From WTFY01 sp965205685 (lineage in GTDB: Bacteria; Pseudomonadota; Gammaproteobacteria; UBA4575): a DNA stretch of 64,000 nt. Shown in pieces: positions 1-9,006 of this stretch. How positions within the stretch are numbered: the stretch's first letter is position 1; the number at the start of each line of letters is the position of its first letter. Position numbers and translations under genes: made by a program. The stretch is taken from positions 1,785,000 through 1,848,999 of the forward strand of contig OZ242174.1 in the NCBI GenBank assembly GCA_965205685.1, written 5' to 3'. The notes beneath the pieces are model-generated. The model made no database searches and was not told where the DNA came from. It worked only from the letters and a program-made list of their open reading frames with translations.

Positions 1-951
1 GGTGCACTGCAGCAGTTTGACGCCACAACATACTATCTCCCTCACGCGACATCATTGCGCATGGGAGATATCGGGTATAACAACAAACTGGAGAGTGAGA
101 TTGGAATCAAGGCCTGCTACGACAGTCTGGATTCGTATATCCAGTGCCTGACCCATGCGATTGAAACATCATGTCCAAAATATGAAAGGATTGGTGTCAA
201 GACGGCAGGCGAATACCGGCAGCTCAACACCAATTTTTTGCAAATTGAAAATGAGTACTACAGTACTGTGCGACCGAAGCAGCCCTCTTTGAACAATGAA
301 AAGCCGGTCCATGCCCTTCGCCAGCGTGGTGTCCAGTACGTCGAGTTACGCTCCTTGGACCTGGACATCTTCGAACCGCTGGGTATCAATTGTGATCAGC
401 TTCATTTTCTGGAAGCCTTTATGATTTTTTGCCTATTGCAGGAGAGTCCGCGCATCGATGCAGCGGAACGGCAGGCAATTGACAGCAATGAAATCAACAC
501 AGCGCACTATGGACGTGACCCGGTACTCAAGTTAACGCAAGGCCAAAAGCAGGTTTCACTGCAGGAGTGGGGACAGGAAATCCTGCATGAAATGCAAGCC
601 ATCTGTGAAATACTGGATGAGGCAAACTCCTGTGGTAACTACAGTGCAGCATTACGACAGCAAGCTGCAGCCATGAAAGAGGCTGCATTGACACCTTCTG
701 CAAGAATCCTGCATGAGATGCGCACCACCGAGGAGGGATTCTTCGAAATGGCGAGCCGTCATTCCAAAATACATCAAGCCTATGTATGCAAGCATGCCTT
801 GAGTCCGCAAGATGCGGAGTTTTTTACCGATGCTGTACAGCAGTCCGTGAAGAAACAGCTTGAGATCGAGGCTTCCGACACGGTGTCTTTTGATGAATTT
901 CTGGAGAACTACTTCCAGGAGACACTCCCCGAAAAGGCTGTAGCGGTATGA
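1..951 (+). CDS. gshA: Glutamate-cysteine ligase, C-terminal part (5' cut by window)
   Basis: First enzyme of glutathione synthesis, joining glutamate and cysteine with ATP in the cytosol. The reading frame is open from base 1, and its first residues continue into the conserved segment ATSLRMGDIGYNNK, typical of the proteobacterial (E. coli-type) GshA. About 316 residues remain of roughly 520, so the N-terminal ATP-binding part lies outside the window. A TTG at 55 is an internal codon, not a start. The gene ends 57 bases before the SelD fusion on the same strand. Glutathione is a known reductant for selenite, so the pairing with selD may be functional, but that is inference. Confidence 0.93.
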   Translation, partial: GALQQFDATTYYLPHATSLRMGDIGYNNKLESEIGIKACYDSLDSYIQCLTHAIETSCPKYERIGVKTAGEYRQLNTNFLQIENEYYSTVRPKQPSLNNEKPVHALRQRGVQYVELRSLDLDIFEPLGINCDQLHFLEAFMIFCLLQESPRIDAAERQAIDSNEINTAHYGRDPVLKLTQGQKQVSLQEWGQEILHEMQAICEILDEANSCGNYSAALRQQAAAMKEAALTPSARILHEMRTTEEGFFEMASRHSKIHQAYVCKHALSPQDAEFFTDAVQQSVKKQLEIEASDTVSFDEFLENYFQETLPEKAVAV

Positions 952-1008
952 ACCGGATCGGCCGCCGGGCTTTCGGGCCCATCTGAGTTGATCCAGGCAG
1001 GATAAGCT

Positions 1009-3291
1009 TTGCAGAAGCCGAAAAACAGCACGGTAATCAAGGACCTGGTCTTGATCGGGGGAGGCCACAGCCACGTGGCCGTGCTCAAACGATTCGGTAT
1101 GAAGCCCATTGCGGGCCTACAGATCACCCTGATCAGCCGCGACGTACACACCCCTTATTCCGGGATGTTGCCGGGCTACATCGCGGGTCATTACAGTTTT
1201 GACGAAAGCCATATCGATTTGCAGCCCTTGGCCCGGTTTGCCGGTGCACGCCTGTTCCATGTGCATGCCAGCGCTCTGGACCTGGAAAACAAGTATGTTC
1301 TGTGTGGCGACCGCCCGCCCGTACATTACGATGTACTGTCCATAAACACGGGATCAACACCTTCCTTCACAGAGGTTCCAGGCTCAAGAGAACACACACT
1401 TGGAGTCAAGCCCATCCACCAGTTTCTACGGGGCTGGGACGCCATCATGGATGAGGTGCTCACACGCAAGGGCGATTACCAGATCGCCGTGGTGGGCGCA
1501 GGTGCAGGCGGTGTCGAGGTCGCCCTGTCCACGCAGTTTCACCTGCACAAGTTACTGCGCCGGCAAGGCCTGCCTGTGGACAAGCTCCGTTTTCACATCA
1601 TCTGCAGCAACGGCACCGTATTGCCTACACATAACCCCTCCGTACAGCACCGCTTTATGCGCATTCTGACAGAGCGTCAGATTACGATACACAAGGCATG
1701 CATGGTCATGGAAGCTGATGCCCATACACTGCAACTGGATTCAGGTAATTCCTTGCACGCGGACGCGACAATTTGGGCAACCCATGCATCCGCACCAACC
1801 TGGTACAGGGAATCCGGACTTGCCGTAGATGAGCGGGGGTTCATCCAGGTAAACAGTTCCCTGCAGTCAGTGTCCCACGTTGACGTTTTTGCAGCGGGTG
1901 ACATCGCTGCGGTAACCGATTATCCGCGGCCCAAGTCCGGTGTGTTTGCGGTTCGGCAGGGGAAGCCACTGTACAGGAATCTGAGGCGTGCACTGGAAAA
2001 CAGACGCCTGAAGGAACATGTGCCACAAATCAGCTTCCTGAGTCTGGTCAGCACCGGCAACAAGTATGCAGTCGCCTCCCGTGGAGCGCTTGCCACTGAA
2101 GGTGCCTGGGTCTGGAAGCTCAAGGATCTGATCGACCGGAGGTTCATGCACAAGTACAACCGGCTCCCTGAAATGCAAGAAAAGCATGACGACCTCGTGG
2201 ACAGCAGGCTGGCAAGCCGCGATACACTCGAGGAAATCTCTGCCATTGCTATGCGTTGTGGCGGATGCGGTGCGAAAATTGGCAGCAATGTCCTAAGCCG
2301 CGTCATCAACCAGCTGTCTCCCCACCTTCGCGAAGATGTTCTGCTCGGACTGGATGCACCGGACGATGCCGCGGCGGTGACCGTACCCCCCGGCAAGGTA
2401 CAGGTTCAGTCCGTCGATTATTTCCGGGCATTTATCGATGATCCGTTTGTATTTGGACAGGTCACCGCTAACCACAGCCTGAGCGATGTGTTTGCGATGG
2501 GTGCTGAGGCACAGGCAGCCATGGCCATTGCGACCATTCCGTACGGAAAAGAGAACGTGGTTGAACAGCAGCTTCTGCAAATCATGGATGGTGCGGTGCG
2601 GGTTCTGGATCAGCACAAGGCGGCGCTGGTCGGTGGGCACTCCAGCGAGGGAGCCGAACTTGCTTTTGGGCTCAGTGTTACCGGGCTGATCGAAAAAGAA
2701 CGACTGCTTGCCAAAGGGGGAATGCAGGTTGACGATGTCATCATCGTTACCAAACCGGTTGGCACGGGCACCTTGTTTGCGGCAGAGATGCGGGGCAAGG
2801 CCAAGGGACGCTGGATCGTGGATGCCATAGATTGCATGCTTGTTTCAAATCACATGGCCGCGCAATGCCTGTACAAGTATGACGTGCATGCGTGCACCGA
2901 CATCACGGGCTTTGGCGTGCTGGGCCACTTGCTGGAGATGGTACGTGCGGCCCAGCTAGACATCACGATTGACTTGAACGTGCTGCCGGTTCTTGACGGC
3001 GCTGCCGAAACTATCGAGATGGGAATATTCAGTTCCCTGCAGCCTTCCAATGTACGCCTGCGCCGCGCAGTCAAAAACCCCCAAGCCGCTACTCAGCACC
3101 CGCACTACCCGTTGCTGTTTGACCCGCAGACTTCAGGGGGCTTGCTCGCCACCCTGCCTGGCAGGCATGCCGATGCCTGCATCGCGGAATTGCATGACCT
3201 GGGCTACCGGCATGCCTGTATCGTGGGACAGGTACAGCCCCAAAGCGACATGCTGGAATCCGTGCATATCAACCTTGACCAGCCCCGCTGA
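1009..3291 (+). CDS. selD: Flavoprotein-selenide, water dikinase fusion (SelD)
   Basis: SelD makes selenophosphate from selenide and ATP. Residues about 10-380 form an NADH-dehydrogenase-like FAD/NAD(P) oxidoreductase: dinucleotide motif GGGHSH near residue 17, a second nucleotide motif VVGAGAGGVE near 161, and FAAGDIA near 294. Residues about 415-755 are a full SelD domain with MRCGGCGAKIG; Cys420 and Lys423 align with the E. coli catalytic pair. The ATP-binding and C-terminal lobes are present (GGHSSEGAE, TDITGFGVLGH, DPQTSGGLL). The start is a TTG preceded by a GGAT-like ribosome site. This fusion occurs in cyanobacteria and some proteobacteria. Neighbouring senB and senA suggest that it supplies selenophosphate for selenoneine; a role in selenoprotein or selenouridine synthesis is equally possible. 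Confidence 0.92.
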   Translation: MQKPKNSTVIKDLVLIGGGHSHVAVLKRFGMKPIAGLQITLISRDVHTPYSGMLPGYIAGHYSFDESHIDLQPLARFAGARLFHVHASALDLENKYVLCGDRPPVHYDVLSINTGSTPSFTEVPGSREHTLGVKPIHQFLRGWDAIMDEVLTRKGDYQIAVVGAGAGGVEVALSTQFHLHKLLRRQGLPVDKLRFHIICSNGTVLPTHNPSVQHRFMRILTERQITIHKACMVMEADAHTLQLDSGNSLHADATIWATHASAPTWYRESGLAVDERGFIQVNSSLQSVSHVDVFAAGDIAAVTDYPRPKSGVFAVRQGKPLYRNLRRALENRRLKEHVPQISFLSLVSTGNKYAVASRGALATEGAWVWKLKDLIDRRFMHKYNRLPEMQEKHDDLVDSRLASRDTLEEISAIAMRCGGCGAKIGSNVLSRVINQLSPHLREDVLLGLDAPDDAAAVTVPPGKVQVQSVDYFRAFIDDPFVFGQVTANHSLSDVFAMGAEAQAAMAIATIPYGKENVVEQQLLQIMDGAVRVLDQHKAALVGGHSSEGAELAFGLSVTGLIEKERLLAKGGMQVDDVIIVTKPVGTGTLFAAEMRGKAKGRWIVDAIDCMLVSNHMAAQCLYKYDVHACTDITGFGVLGHLLEMVRAAQLDITIDLNVLPVLDGAAETIEMGIFSSLQPSNVRLRRAVKNPQAATQHPHYPLLFDPQTSGGLLATLPGRHADACIAELHDLGYRHACIVGQVQPQSDMLESVHINLDQPR

Positions 3292-3316
3292 AAGGCGGCT
3301 TGACGACACCCAAAAG

Positions 3317-3341
3317 AAAAGCCCACAAGAAGCGGGCTTTT
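3317..3341 (+). terminator. Rho-independent terminator after selD
   Basis: Inverted repeat AAAAGCCC (3317-3324) and GGGCTTTT (3334-3341) with a 9-base loop. It has a terminal T run on the plus strand and an A run upstream that can act as the T run in the other direction. It lies 25 bases after the selD stop and probably also insulates the convergent senB transcript. Confidence 0.75.
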
Positions 3342-3669
3342 CCGGCAGACCAGTTTACTGGTGATGTTTTATCGCACCGATTCGTACATTGTGACGTTCA
3401 GGTTGTCCCACCTCCGCAGTTGCCTGCGACCGGGACATGATTGTGAAGTTACGCCAAGTCGATCTGCGAACTGTTGCTTATCAGGTCTGCCAACAAAACA
3501 ACAATAAAACATCCACAGTGCCTAGGCTACGTGGAGCTTTCCCAAGGTACAACTAAAACCTCATTATGGGAAAAATCAAATACTTTGATAAGTGTACAAG
3601 TGACTGAACCGACAGGCTTTTTTGTCTTCACCGACTGGCACCCGAAAAATCAGGTATGCCGTGCCGGTC
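3342..3669. other. Gene-free spacer between convergent selD and senB
   Basis: About 330 bases between the terminator and the 3' end of senB. Reading frames here overlap senB and have no recognisable product. I saw no RNA gene, repeat or convincing promoter. The sequence is more AT-rich than its surroundings, especially around 3470-3600. Confidence 0.5.
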
Positions 3670-4623
3670 TCAGGCAACACGGTTCATCAATGTCCTCCAG
3701 CGGCTCTTCTCCCGCGCATAGGAAAACAGCCCGGCTTTCCCCTGGCAGGCCGCTTGCAGTTCCCTCAACCAGGCGTGGTCCGCCTCGGCCCGAAGCAGCA
3801 GTTCGCGCAGCGCCCGTGTATCGCCGGTCGCATAATAGCCGGGGTACTCTTCTCCCAGTAATCCGACCGAGCCGGCGATATCTGAGGCAATCACTGGAAG
3901 ACCCGCAACACAGGCCTCTGAAATCACATTGGCCCCGCCTTCCATCCGGGAACTGAGCACCATCACATCGGCGCTCGCGTACACCCTGCGCACCTGCCAG
4001 TGCGGGACTTCGCCGAACCAGCGATACCGGGTGTTCCCCCGCATCTCTTTTTCGGCTCGTTCTGCCCACACCGGGGTATGAGCCTTGCCGTACTGGCGGA
4101 TGCGGATGCGGGATTCCGCTGGCAGCCTGCGAACCGCGTAGGCGGCACGCAGCGGATCCTTTTCCTCCCGCAAATGACCGATCACACAGACATTGAAATT
4201 GTTTTTCCGCCTTGCCGGTTTGCGCATCACTGGTTTGGCGGACTGGTGAATGACTGAAACCTTATCCCTGTACTCTGCGGGGATTGCCAAACCCGCAAGC
4301 TCGTGCAGGGTGACCAGCCGGTCTGCCGCACGGATCGAGTACAGGGTGGACTGCGGTGAAGACCGGATAAATTTATAGATGTCGGTGCCGGTCAACGCCA
4401 CGATCAGCGGTCGGTCGGGGCATTGCGTATGGAAGCGACGTATGGAGGCTGCACTGCGCCATGCATGCAAGGCCACCATGGCATCATACCTGCCTCCTGC
4501 AAAATCAACTTTCACATCCACCCTGTGACCCAGTTCCATCAGGATGTTTTTCCAGCGGGTAGCCGTGGCGCGGTTTCCGGAACGGGAACAGGGCAGTGCC
4601 GGGGTGATCAGGACAATTTTCAT
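3670..4623 (-). CDS. senB: SenB-type selenosugar synthase (GT4-like glycosyltransferase)
   Basis: A 317-residue glycosyltransferase of the two-Rossmann-domain (GT-B, family 4-like) type. The N-terminus is MKIVLITPALPCSRSGNR and the C-terminal donor-binding part carries SRMEGGANVISEA. This unusual short family is the one shown in Variovorax to make a selenosugar from UDP-sugar and selenophosphate (SenB). The start is the ATG at 4621-4623; the frame runs 29 codons further upstream but loses the family N-terminus. The gene is divergent from senA, with 81 bases between starts, and convergent with selD. I identified the family from overall resemblance and from this context. A generic GT4 role is the alternative. 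Confidence 0.8.
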   Translation of the reverse strand: MKIVLITPALPCSRSGNRATATRWKNILMELGHRVDVKVDFAGGRYDAMVALHAWRSAASIRRFHTQCPDRPLIVALTGTDIYKFIRSSPQSTLYSIRAADRLVTLHELAGLAIPAEYRDKVSVIHQSAKPVMRKPARRKNNFNVCVIGHLREEKDPLRAAYAVRRLPAESRIRIRQYGKAHTPVWAERAEKEMRGNTRYRWFGEVPHWQVRRVYASADVMVLSSRMEGGANVISEACVAGLPVIASDIAGSVGLLGEEYPGYYATGDTRALRELLLRAEADHAWLRELQAACQGKAGLFSYAREKSRWRTLMNRVA

Positions 4624-4704
4624 AATAAAAGTGAATGGTATTACGTTATTGTATCGATAACAGGGTATATTTCGTGATCCAAACTGGATGCCTACGAAAA
4701 GCTG

Positions 4705-6009
4705 ATGCACTACAGAGACGCTACCGCAGAAAACCTGGAAACCGCCTTGCGGGATACGCGCTCCAGGACCCTGGCCCTGATCGAGGGGCTGGACTCACAG
4801 CAACTCCTCGGACCCAGGCTTTCCACCACCAACCCCTTGTGCTGGGAAATTGCCCACACCGCGTATTTCCACGAACTCTGGGTGCTGCGCCACCTGGGTC
4901 AACGACCGGAAATTCTTCCGGATTCAGACAGGCTGTTTGACTCCATCTCCATCCCGCACGAAACGCGGTGGGATCTGCCGCTACCCAGTATGGAAGACAC
5001 ACTCCAGTACATGGATGAGGTACTGTCGGCAGAGGTTTCCCAACTGGACGAAATCAAGCTGGAAGATTTTGCAAAATACTTCTATCTGCTGGCCCTGTTC
5101 CATGAAGACATGCATGGCGAGGCACTGACCTACACACGACAGACTCTCGCCTACCCCGCGCCGGCCTACATGCGCCATCAAGCATCTGCTGACTGCGGCA
5201 GTGTTCCTGAAAATGAAGATATCGAAGTTGCAGGCGGACCGTTCCTTCTGGGTGCGGAAAGAAACGGCGAGTTCACGTTTGACAATGAGAAATGGGCACA
5301 CAGGATCACGCTGGCCCCTTTTCGCATTGCCCGCTACGCAGTAAGCAACCAGGACTATGCCGAGTTTGTGGAGGCCGGTGGCTATACAACACGGGAATAC
5401 TGGTGCGATGCGGGTTGGCAATGGCGCAAGGAACGGGGTCTTGAATGCCCGGTGTACTGGCGAAAGGATTCCGATCACACCTGGTACACCCGCCGGTTTG
5501 ACCAGTGGCATGCGCTGGAGTTGGCCCATCCCGTGGTCCATGTCAGCTGGTATGAAGCCCAAGCGTTCTGCAGGTGGGCTAACCGGCGCTTGCCGACCGA
5601 GGCGGAATGGGAATTCGCAGCTGCTTGCAACCCAGTGGATGTGACCGCCGGCATGCCCCGCAAGAAGAAATTTCCCTGGGGGGACGAGGCCTGTGCAGAC
5701 TGTGCCAATCTGGACGCTAGGGATTCCGGCCCTGCTGGCGTCCACGCGCACCCCGAGGGTGACAGCGCACTGGGCTGCCGTCAGATGCTCGGCAATGTGT
5801 GGGAGTGGACGGATTCGACTTTCCAGCCCTATCCGGGCTTCTCGCCGGACTGCTACACGGAATATTCCCGACCGTTGTTCGGCCAGACCAAAGTGCTGCG
5901 GGGTGGCGCTTGGGCAACCCGCAGTCGCATGATCCACAACATATGGCGCAACTACTATGGTCCCGACCGCAATGATGTGTTTGCAGGATTCAGAACCTGT
6001 TCAAAATAA
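4705..6009 (+). CDS. senA: SenA-type selenoneine synthase (EgtB-like non-haem iron enzyme)
   Basis: Predicted to couple hercynine to a selenosugar by oxidative C-Se bond formation. The N-terminal DinB-like four-helix domain (about residues 10-145) carries His51, His133 and His137, which fit the EgtB three-histidine iron site (HxxxH in LFHEDMH). The C-terminal formylglycine-generating-enzyme-like fold (about 175-434) contains RLPTEAEWEFAAA and LGNVWEWTDS and ends in FAGFRTC. The 434-residue length matches EgtB/SenA-type enzymes rather than the longer OvoA. Sequence alone cannot fully separate EgtB from SenA; the divergent senB and nearby selD decide the call. No EgtD (hercynine synthase) or EgtE/C-Se lyase is in this window. 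Confidence 0.82.
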   Translation: MHYRDATAENLETALRDTRSRTLALIEGLDSQQLLGPRLSTTNPLCWEIAHTAYFHELWVLRHLGQRPEILPDSDRLFDSISIPHETRWDLPLPSMEDTLQYMDEVLSAEVSQLDEIKLEDFAKYFYLLALFHEDMHGEALTYTRQTLAYPAPAYMRHQASADCGSVPENEDIEVAGGPFLLGAERNGEFTFDNEKWAHRITLAPFRIARYAVSNQDYAEFVEAGGYTTREYWCDAGWQWRKERGLECPVYWRKDSDHTWYTRRFDQWHALELAHPVVHVSWYEAQAFCRWANRRLPTEAEWEFAAACNPVDVTAGMPRKKKFPWGDEACADCANLDARDSGPAGVHAHPEGDSALGCRQMLGNVWEWTDSTFQPYPGFSPDCYTEYSRPLFGQTKVLRGGAWATRSRMIHNIWRNYYGPDRNDVFAGFRTCSK

Positions 6010-6075
6010 GAACGGCTTGCAGGACCGCAGGCGAGCACACGGCACGGTGATGCATTACAGGCGGCAGACACGCCC

Positions 6076-6882
6076 ATGAGTTGGTGGGGAAAGCTGGCTG
6101 GCGGTGGACTGGGATTTGCATTAGGCGGGCCGCTTGGTGCAATGATCGGTGCCATGCTCGGCCATCAGTTGGACAAATCCTCTGACAACAGGCAGGAGGG
6201 GTTCAGCTTCGACCAAGGTTCCCAGGAACGGACCCAGGCCGCCTTCTTTACCGCAACCTTTTCTGTCATGGGCCACATTGCCAAAGCGGATGGACAGGTT
6301 TCCCCGCAGGAAATCCAGCTGGCGGAACAGGTGATCTCTCAGATGCGGTTGAACAAATCGCAGCGCAAGATCGCCGTAGCCCTGTTCAATCAGGGCAAGG
6401 AGGACGAATTCATGCTCGACGAGGTCCTCGAGCAGTTCCGAAGGGAGTGCCATCGCAAAACCACGCTGATCCAGATGTTCATCGAGATTCAGCTGCAAGC
6501 CGCTTATGCGGACGGCATCAAGGACCCGGCCGAGGAGCAGGTGCTGCGCCACATATGCAGCGTGCTGGGCTATCCACATGCGTGGCTCGAGCAACTGGAA
6601 TCGATCACCTTTGGCCAGCAGCACAGCGATCGGCACGGCAACCGCTCCGCCTTCGTATCGGCTGAGGAGATCGAAAATGCCTACAGGGTTCTCGGCGTTG
6701 ACCCGCAGTCCTCCGAGGCCGACGTCAAGAGAGCCTACCGCAGGCTGATGAGCCAGCATCATCCCGACAAGCTGATTTCTAAGGGCCTGCCCGAAGAGAT
6801 GATCGATATCGCTACAGAGAAAACCCAAGAGATTCGCAAGGCCTACGACATGATCAAGGAGCAACGCAAGAAACTGCACTGA
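6076..6882 (+). CDS. djlA: DjlA-type co-chaperone (TerB + J domain)
   Basis: A DnaK co-chaperone at the inner membrane. The N-terminus has a glycine-rich hydrophobic stretch (residues 8-30) like the DjlA transmembrane segment. A TerB-like helical domain covers about 50-170, and a C-terminal J domain about 196-268 carries the HPD motif at residues 229-231. The 268-residue length is normal for DjlA. The start ATG at 6076 gives MSWWGKLAGG, the usual DjlA beginning. It follows senA on the same strand with 66 bases between; a shared transcript is possible but no functional link is evident. Confidence 0.93.
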   Translation: MSWWGKLAGGGLGFALGGPLGAMIGAMLGHQLDKSSDNRQEGFSFDQGSQERTQAAFFTATFSVMGHIAKADGQVSPQEIQLAEQVISQMRLNKSQRKIAVALFNQGKEDEFMLDEVLEQFRRECHRKTTLIQMFIEIQLQAAYADGIKDPAEEQVLRHICSVLGYPHAWLEQLESITFGQQHSDRHGNRSAFVSAEEIENAYRVLGVDPQSSEADVKRAYRRLMSQHHPDKLISKGLPEEMIDIATEKTQEIRKAYDMIKEQRKKLH

Positions 6883-6967
6883 CCCCAGCTCCGGGGCCAA
6901 TTGCAGCACACCCGCCTTTGCGTGCTAACATGGCCGCCCTACAAGCCAATCATACCCGATACAAATC

Positions 6968-7933
6968 ATGACAAAACCTTATCCCGTCCTGGCATGGATG
7001 GTGGTTTTTGTGCTGGGGGCGGGCCTCGCCGTTTTGGCAGCCAACGACCCGATAATCTTTGCATTCAAGACCAATCCATGGTTCAACTCCCTGATCGTTC
7101 TCGTCCTGCTGATCGGCCTGGGCTACAACTTTTTGCAGGTAGCCAGCCTGATCAAGGAAATTGAATGGATTGAACGTTTCCGCAGTGCCAAAAAGGTCGA
7201 CCTGTCCGGCAGGGTGACCCCCTTGCTGGTGCCCATGGCACACATGCTGGCCCAGAAGACCAGTGATCGCCTGGCCTTGTCCACCCTATCTATGCGTTCC
7301 CTGCTGGACAGCATTACCAGCCGTCTTGAGGAATCCCGGGATATATCACGCTACCTGATCGGTCTGCTGATTTTTTTAGGCCTGCTCGGTACATTCTGGG
7401 GATTGTTGACCACCGTCAGCTCGGCAGGCGATGTCATCAAGAACATGTCCGCGGACGGGGAGAACAGCTTGCTGTTATTCGATAACCTGAAGCTCGGTTT
7501 GCAGCAACCCCTGTCCGGAATGGGCATCGCCTTCAGTTCGTCTTTTTTCGGGCTGGCCGGCTCGCTGGTGCTGGGCTTCACGGACCTGCAAACCAGCCAT
7601 GCACAAAGGCGGTTTTTCAATGAACTGGAGGAATGGCTCTCCGGGGTCACGCGGCTGTCAACCGGTACACTGGTCGATGATTCAAGCGTTCCGGCCTACG
7701 TGCAGGCCCTGCTAGAAAAAACTGCAGATGGCATCGAGAATCTGGAGCGGGCCTTGAGTGGCCAGGCGGATGAACGCTCCCGGCTCGATGACAACCTGCT
7801 TGAACTCACACGGCAACTGGCGGAATTAAGTGAATACCTGAAACGCAACCAGCAGCCGCTGTCGGATGACCTGCGCAATGAACTTCGGATACTGACCCGG
7901 ACCATCGCGACCTCACTGGAACAGCGAAAATAA
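6968..7933 (+). CDS. MotA/TolQ/ExbB-like membrane proton-channel protein
   Basis: A 321-residue membrane protein. Two N-terminal hydrophobic segments (about 8-27 and 38-58), then a cytoplasmic stretch, then a hydrophobic pair (about 126-146 and 178-202) with LGLLGTFWGLLTTV, the pattern of the MotA/TolQ/ExbB channel family. The C-terminal 90 residues are polar and helical. The next gene, 10 bases on, encodes a TM-anchored OmpA-domain partner, so the two likely form a MotAB-like ion-driven complex bound to peptidoglycan. No flagellar, tol or ton genes are nearby, so the process powered is unknown. The tail is far shorter than in Zorya ZorA. Confidence 0.8.
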   Translation: MTKPYPVLAWMVVFVLGAGLAVLAANDPIIFAFKTNPWFNSLIVLVLLIGLGYNFLQVASLIKEIEWIERFRSAKKVDLSGRVTPLLVPMAHMLAQKTSDRLALSTLSMRSLLDSITSRLEESRDISRYLIGLLIFLGLLGTFWGLLTTVSSAGDVIKNMSADGENSLLLFDNLKLGLQQPLSGMGIAFSSSFFGLAGSLVLGFTDLQTSHAQRRFFNELEEWLSGVTRLSTGTLVDDSSVPAYVQALLEKTADGIENLERALSGQADERSRLDDNLLELTRQLAELSEYLKRNQQPLSDDLRNELRILTRTIATSLEQRK

Positions 7934-7943
7934 CCCAGACCAC

Positions 7944-8978
7944 GTGCAGTTCTCCCACACACACCGTCGCAGTATCAATATCTGGCCTGGCTTTGTAGAC
8001 GCGCTGTCTGCCTTGCTGATTGTGATCGTATTCCTGTTGCTGATCTTCATGATTGGCCAGTTCTTCCTGAGTACGGCACTGACGAGCAAGGAACGGACCA
8101 TTACCGAGCTGGACCAGGTCACCGCACAACTGGCTGAGCTACTGGCCACGGAAAAATCGAACACTGCTGATCTGAGACGGCAACTGGACACTGCCGCCGC
8201 ACAGTTATCGGACCAGTCCGATAAGCTTGCAACCCTGCAGGCGGATGCAGAACTATTGATGGATTTACGCCGGCAACTTGAACAGGAGATTGCCGCGCTT
8301 TCCGGCGAACTCCAGGCCAGCCGGGAAAGCCTGAAAACAGAGAAGCAGCTCTCCTCACGCTCCCTGGCGCAGATCGAATTGATCAACCGTCAGATCAAGA
8401 GGTTGCGTGACCAGCTGGGAGCGATAGGCCAGACCCTGGGCGTTGAAATGGCAGCCGGTGATGAAGACCTGGAGGCGTTTACCCGCAATATCAACCAGTC
8501 CCTGCTGCAGATGGTCCAGACGCTGGCACACTACCGTTCCGACTTTTTTGGCCGCCTGAGGGAAGTACTGGGAGGTCATCCGAATATCCAGGTTGTCGGG
8601 GACCGCTTCATCCTGCAGTCCGAGCTTTTGTTCGACACCGCTTCGGCCACCCTGGGTGCACGGGGCCAGCGACAGGTGGAAGTGCTGGCCCGGATCATCA
8701 ACGCCATGAGCACGGAAATACCCGAGGATATCGATTGGGTGATCCGCATCGACGGCCACACCGACCGAAGACAAATCAACACCCCGGAATTCCCTTCCAA
8801 CTGGGAGCTTTCTACAGCCAGGGCATTGGCTATTGTGCAGTTCATGATCGCGCAGGGGGTCGCACCGGAACGTCTTGCGGCAACCGGTTTTGGAGAGTTC
8901 CATCCACTGGACCCGGCTTCAAGTCCACAGGCCTATGCCAGAAACAGAAGGATAGAAATCAAACTGACCGCCAGATAG
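7944..8978 (+). CDS. OmpA/MotB-like peptidoglycan-binding partner protein
   Basis: A 344-residue protein with one N-terminal transmembrane helix (about 15-42, starting after INIWPGFVDALSALL as in MotB/TolR-type proteins). A long heptad-rich coiled coil follows (about 45-165). A C-terminal OmpA-like domain (about 205-344) carries IDGHTDRR, NWELSTARA and NRRIEIKL, the peptidoglycan-binding signature. The start is GTG at 7944, 10 bases after the MotA-like gene, so the two are surely co-transcribed. It probably anchors the channel protein to the cell wall. The extended periplasmic coiled coil is longer than in flagellar MotB. Exact function unknown. Confidence 0.82.
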   Translation: MQFSHTHRRSINIWPGFVDALSALLIVIVFLLLIFMIGQFFLSTALTSKERTITELDQVTAQLAELLATEKSNTADLRRQLDTAAAQLSDQSDKLATLQADAELLMDLRRQLEQEIAALSGELQASRESLKTEKQLSSRSLAQIELINRQIKRLRDQLGAIGQTLGVEMAAGDEDLEAFTRNINQSLLQMVQTLAHYRSDFFGRLREVLGGHPNIQVVGDRFILQSELLFDTASATLGARGQRQVEVLARIINAMSTEIPEDIDWVIRIDGHTDRRQINTPEFPSNWELSTARALAIVQFMIAQGVAPERLAATGFGEFHPLDPASSPQAYARNRRIEIKLTAR

Positions 8979-9006
8979 CAGCGGCTGAAAAAGTGCAGGA
9001 ATGCCC

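Noticed and set aside
3474..3956. A plus-strand frame of about 160 codons overlapping the senB end
   Set aside because: It has no recognisable family, low-complexity Arg/Pro/Ser composition, and runs antisense into senB.
6968..8978. ZorA/ZorB of a Zorya anti-phage system
   Set aside because: The MotA-like protein lacks the long cytoplasmic tail of ZorA, and no ZorC, ZorD or ZorE-like genes are nearby.
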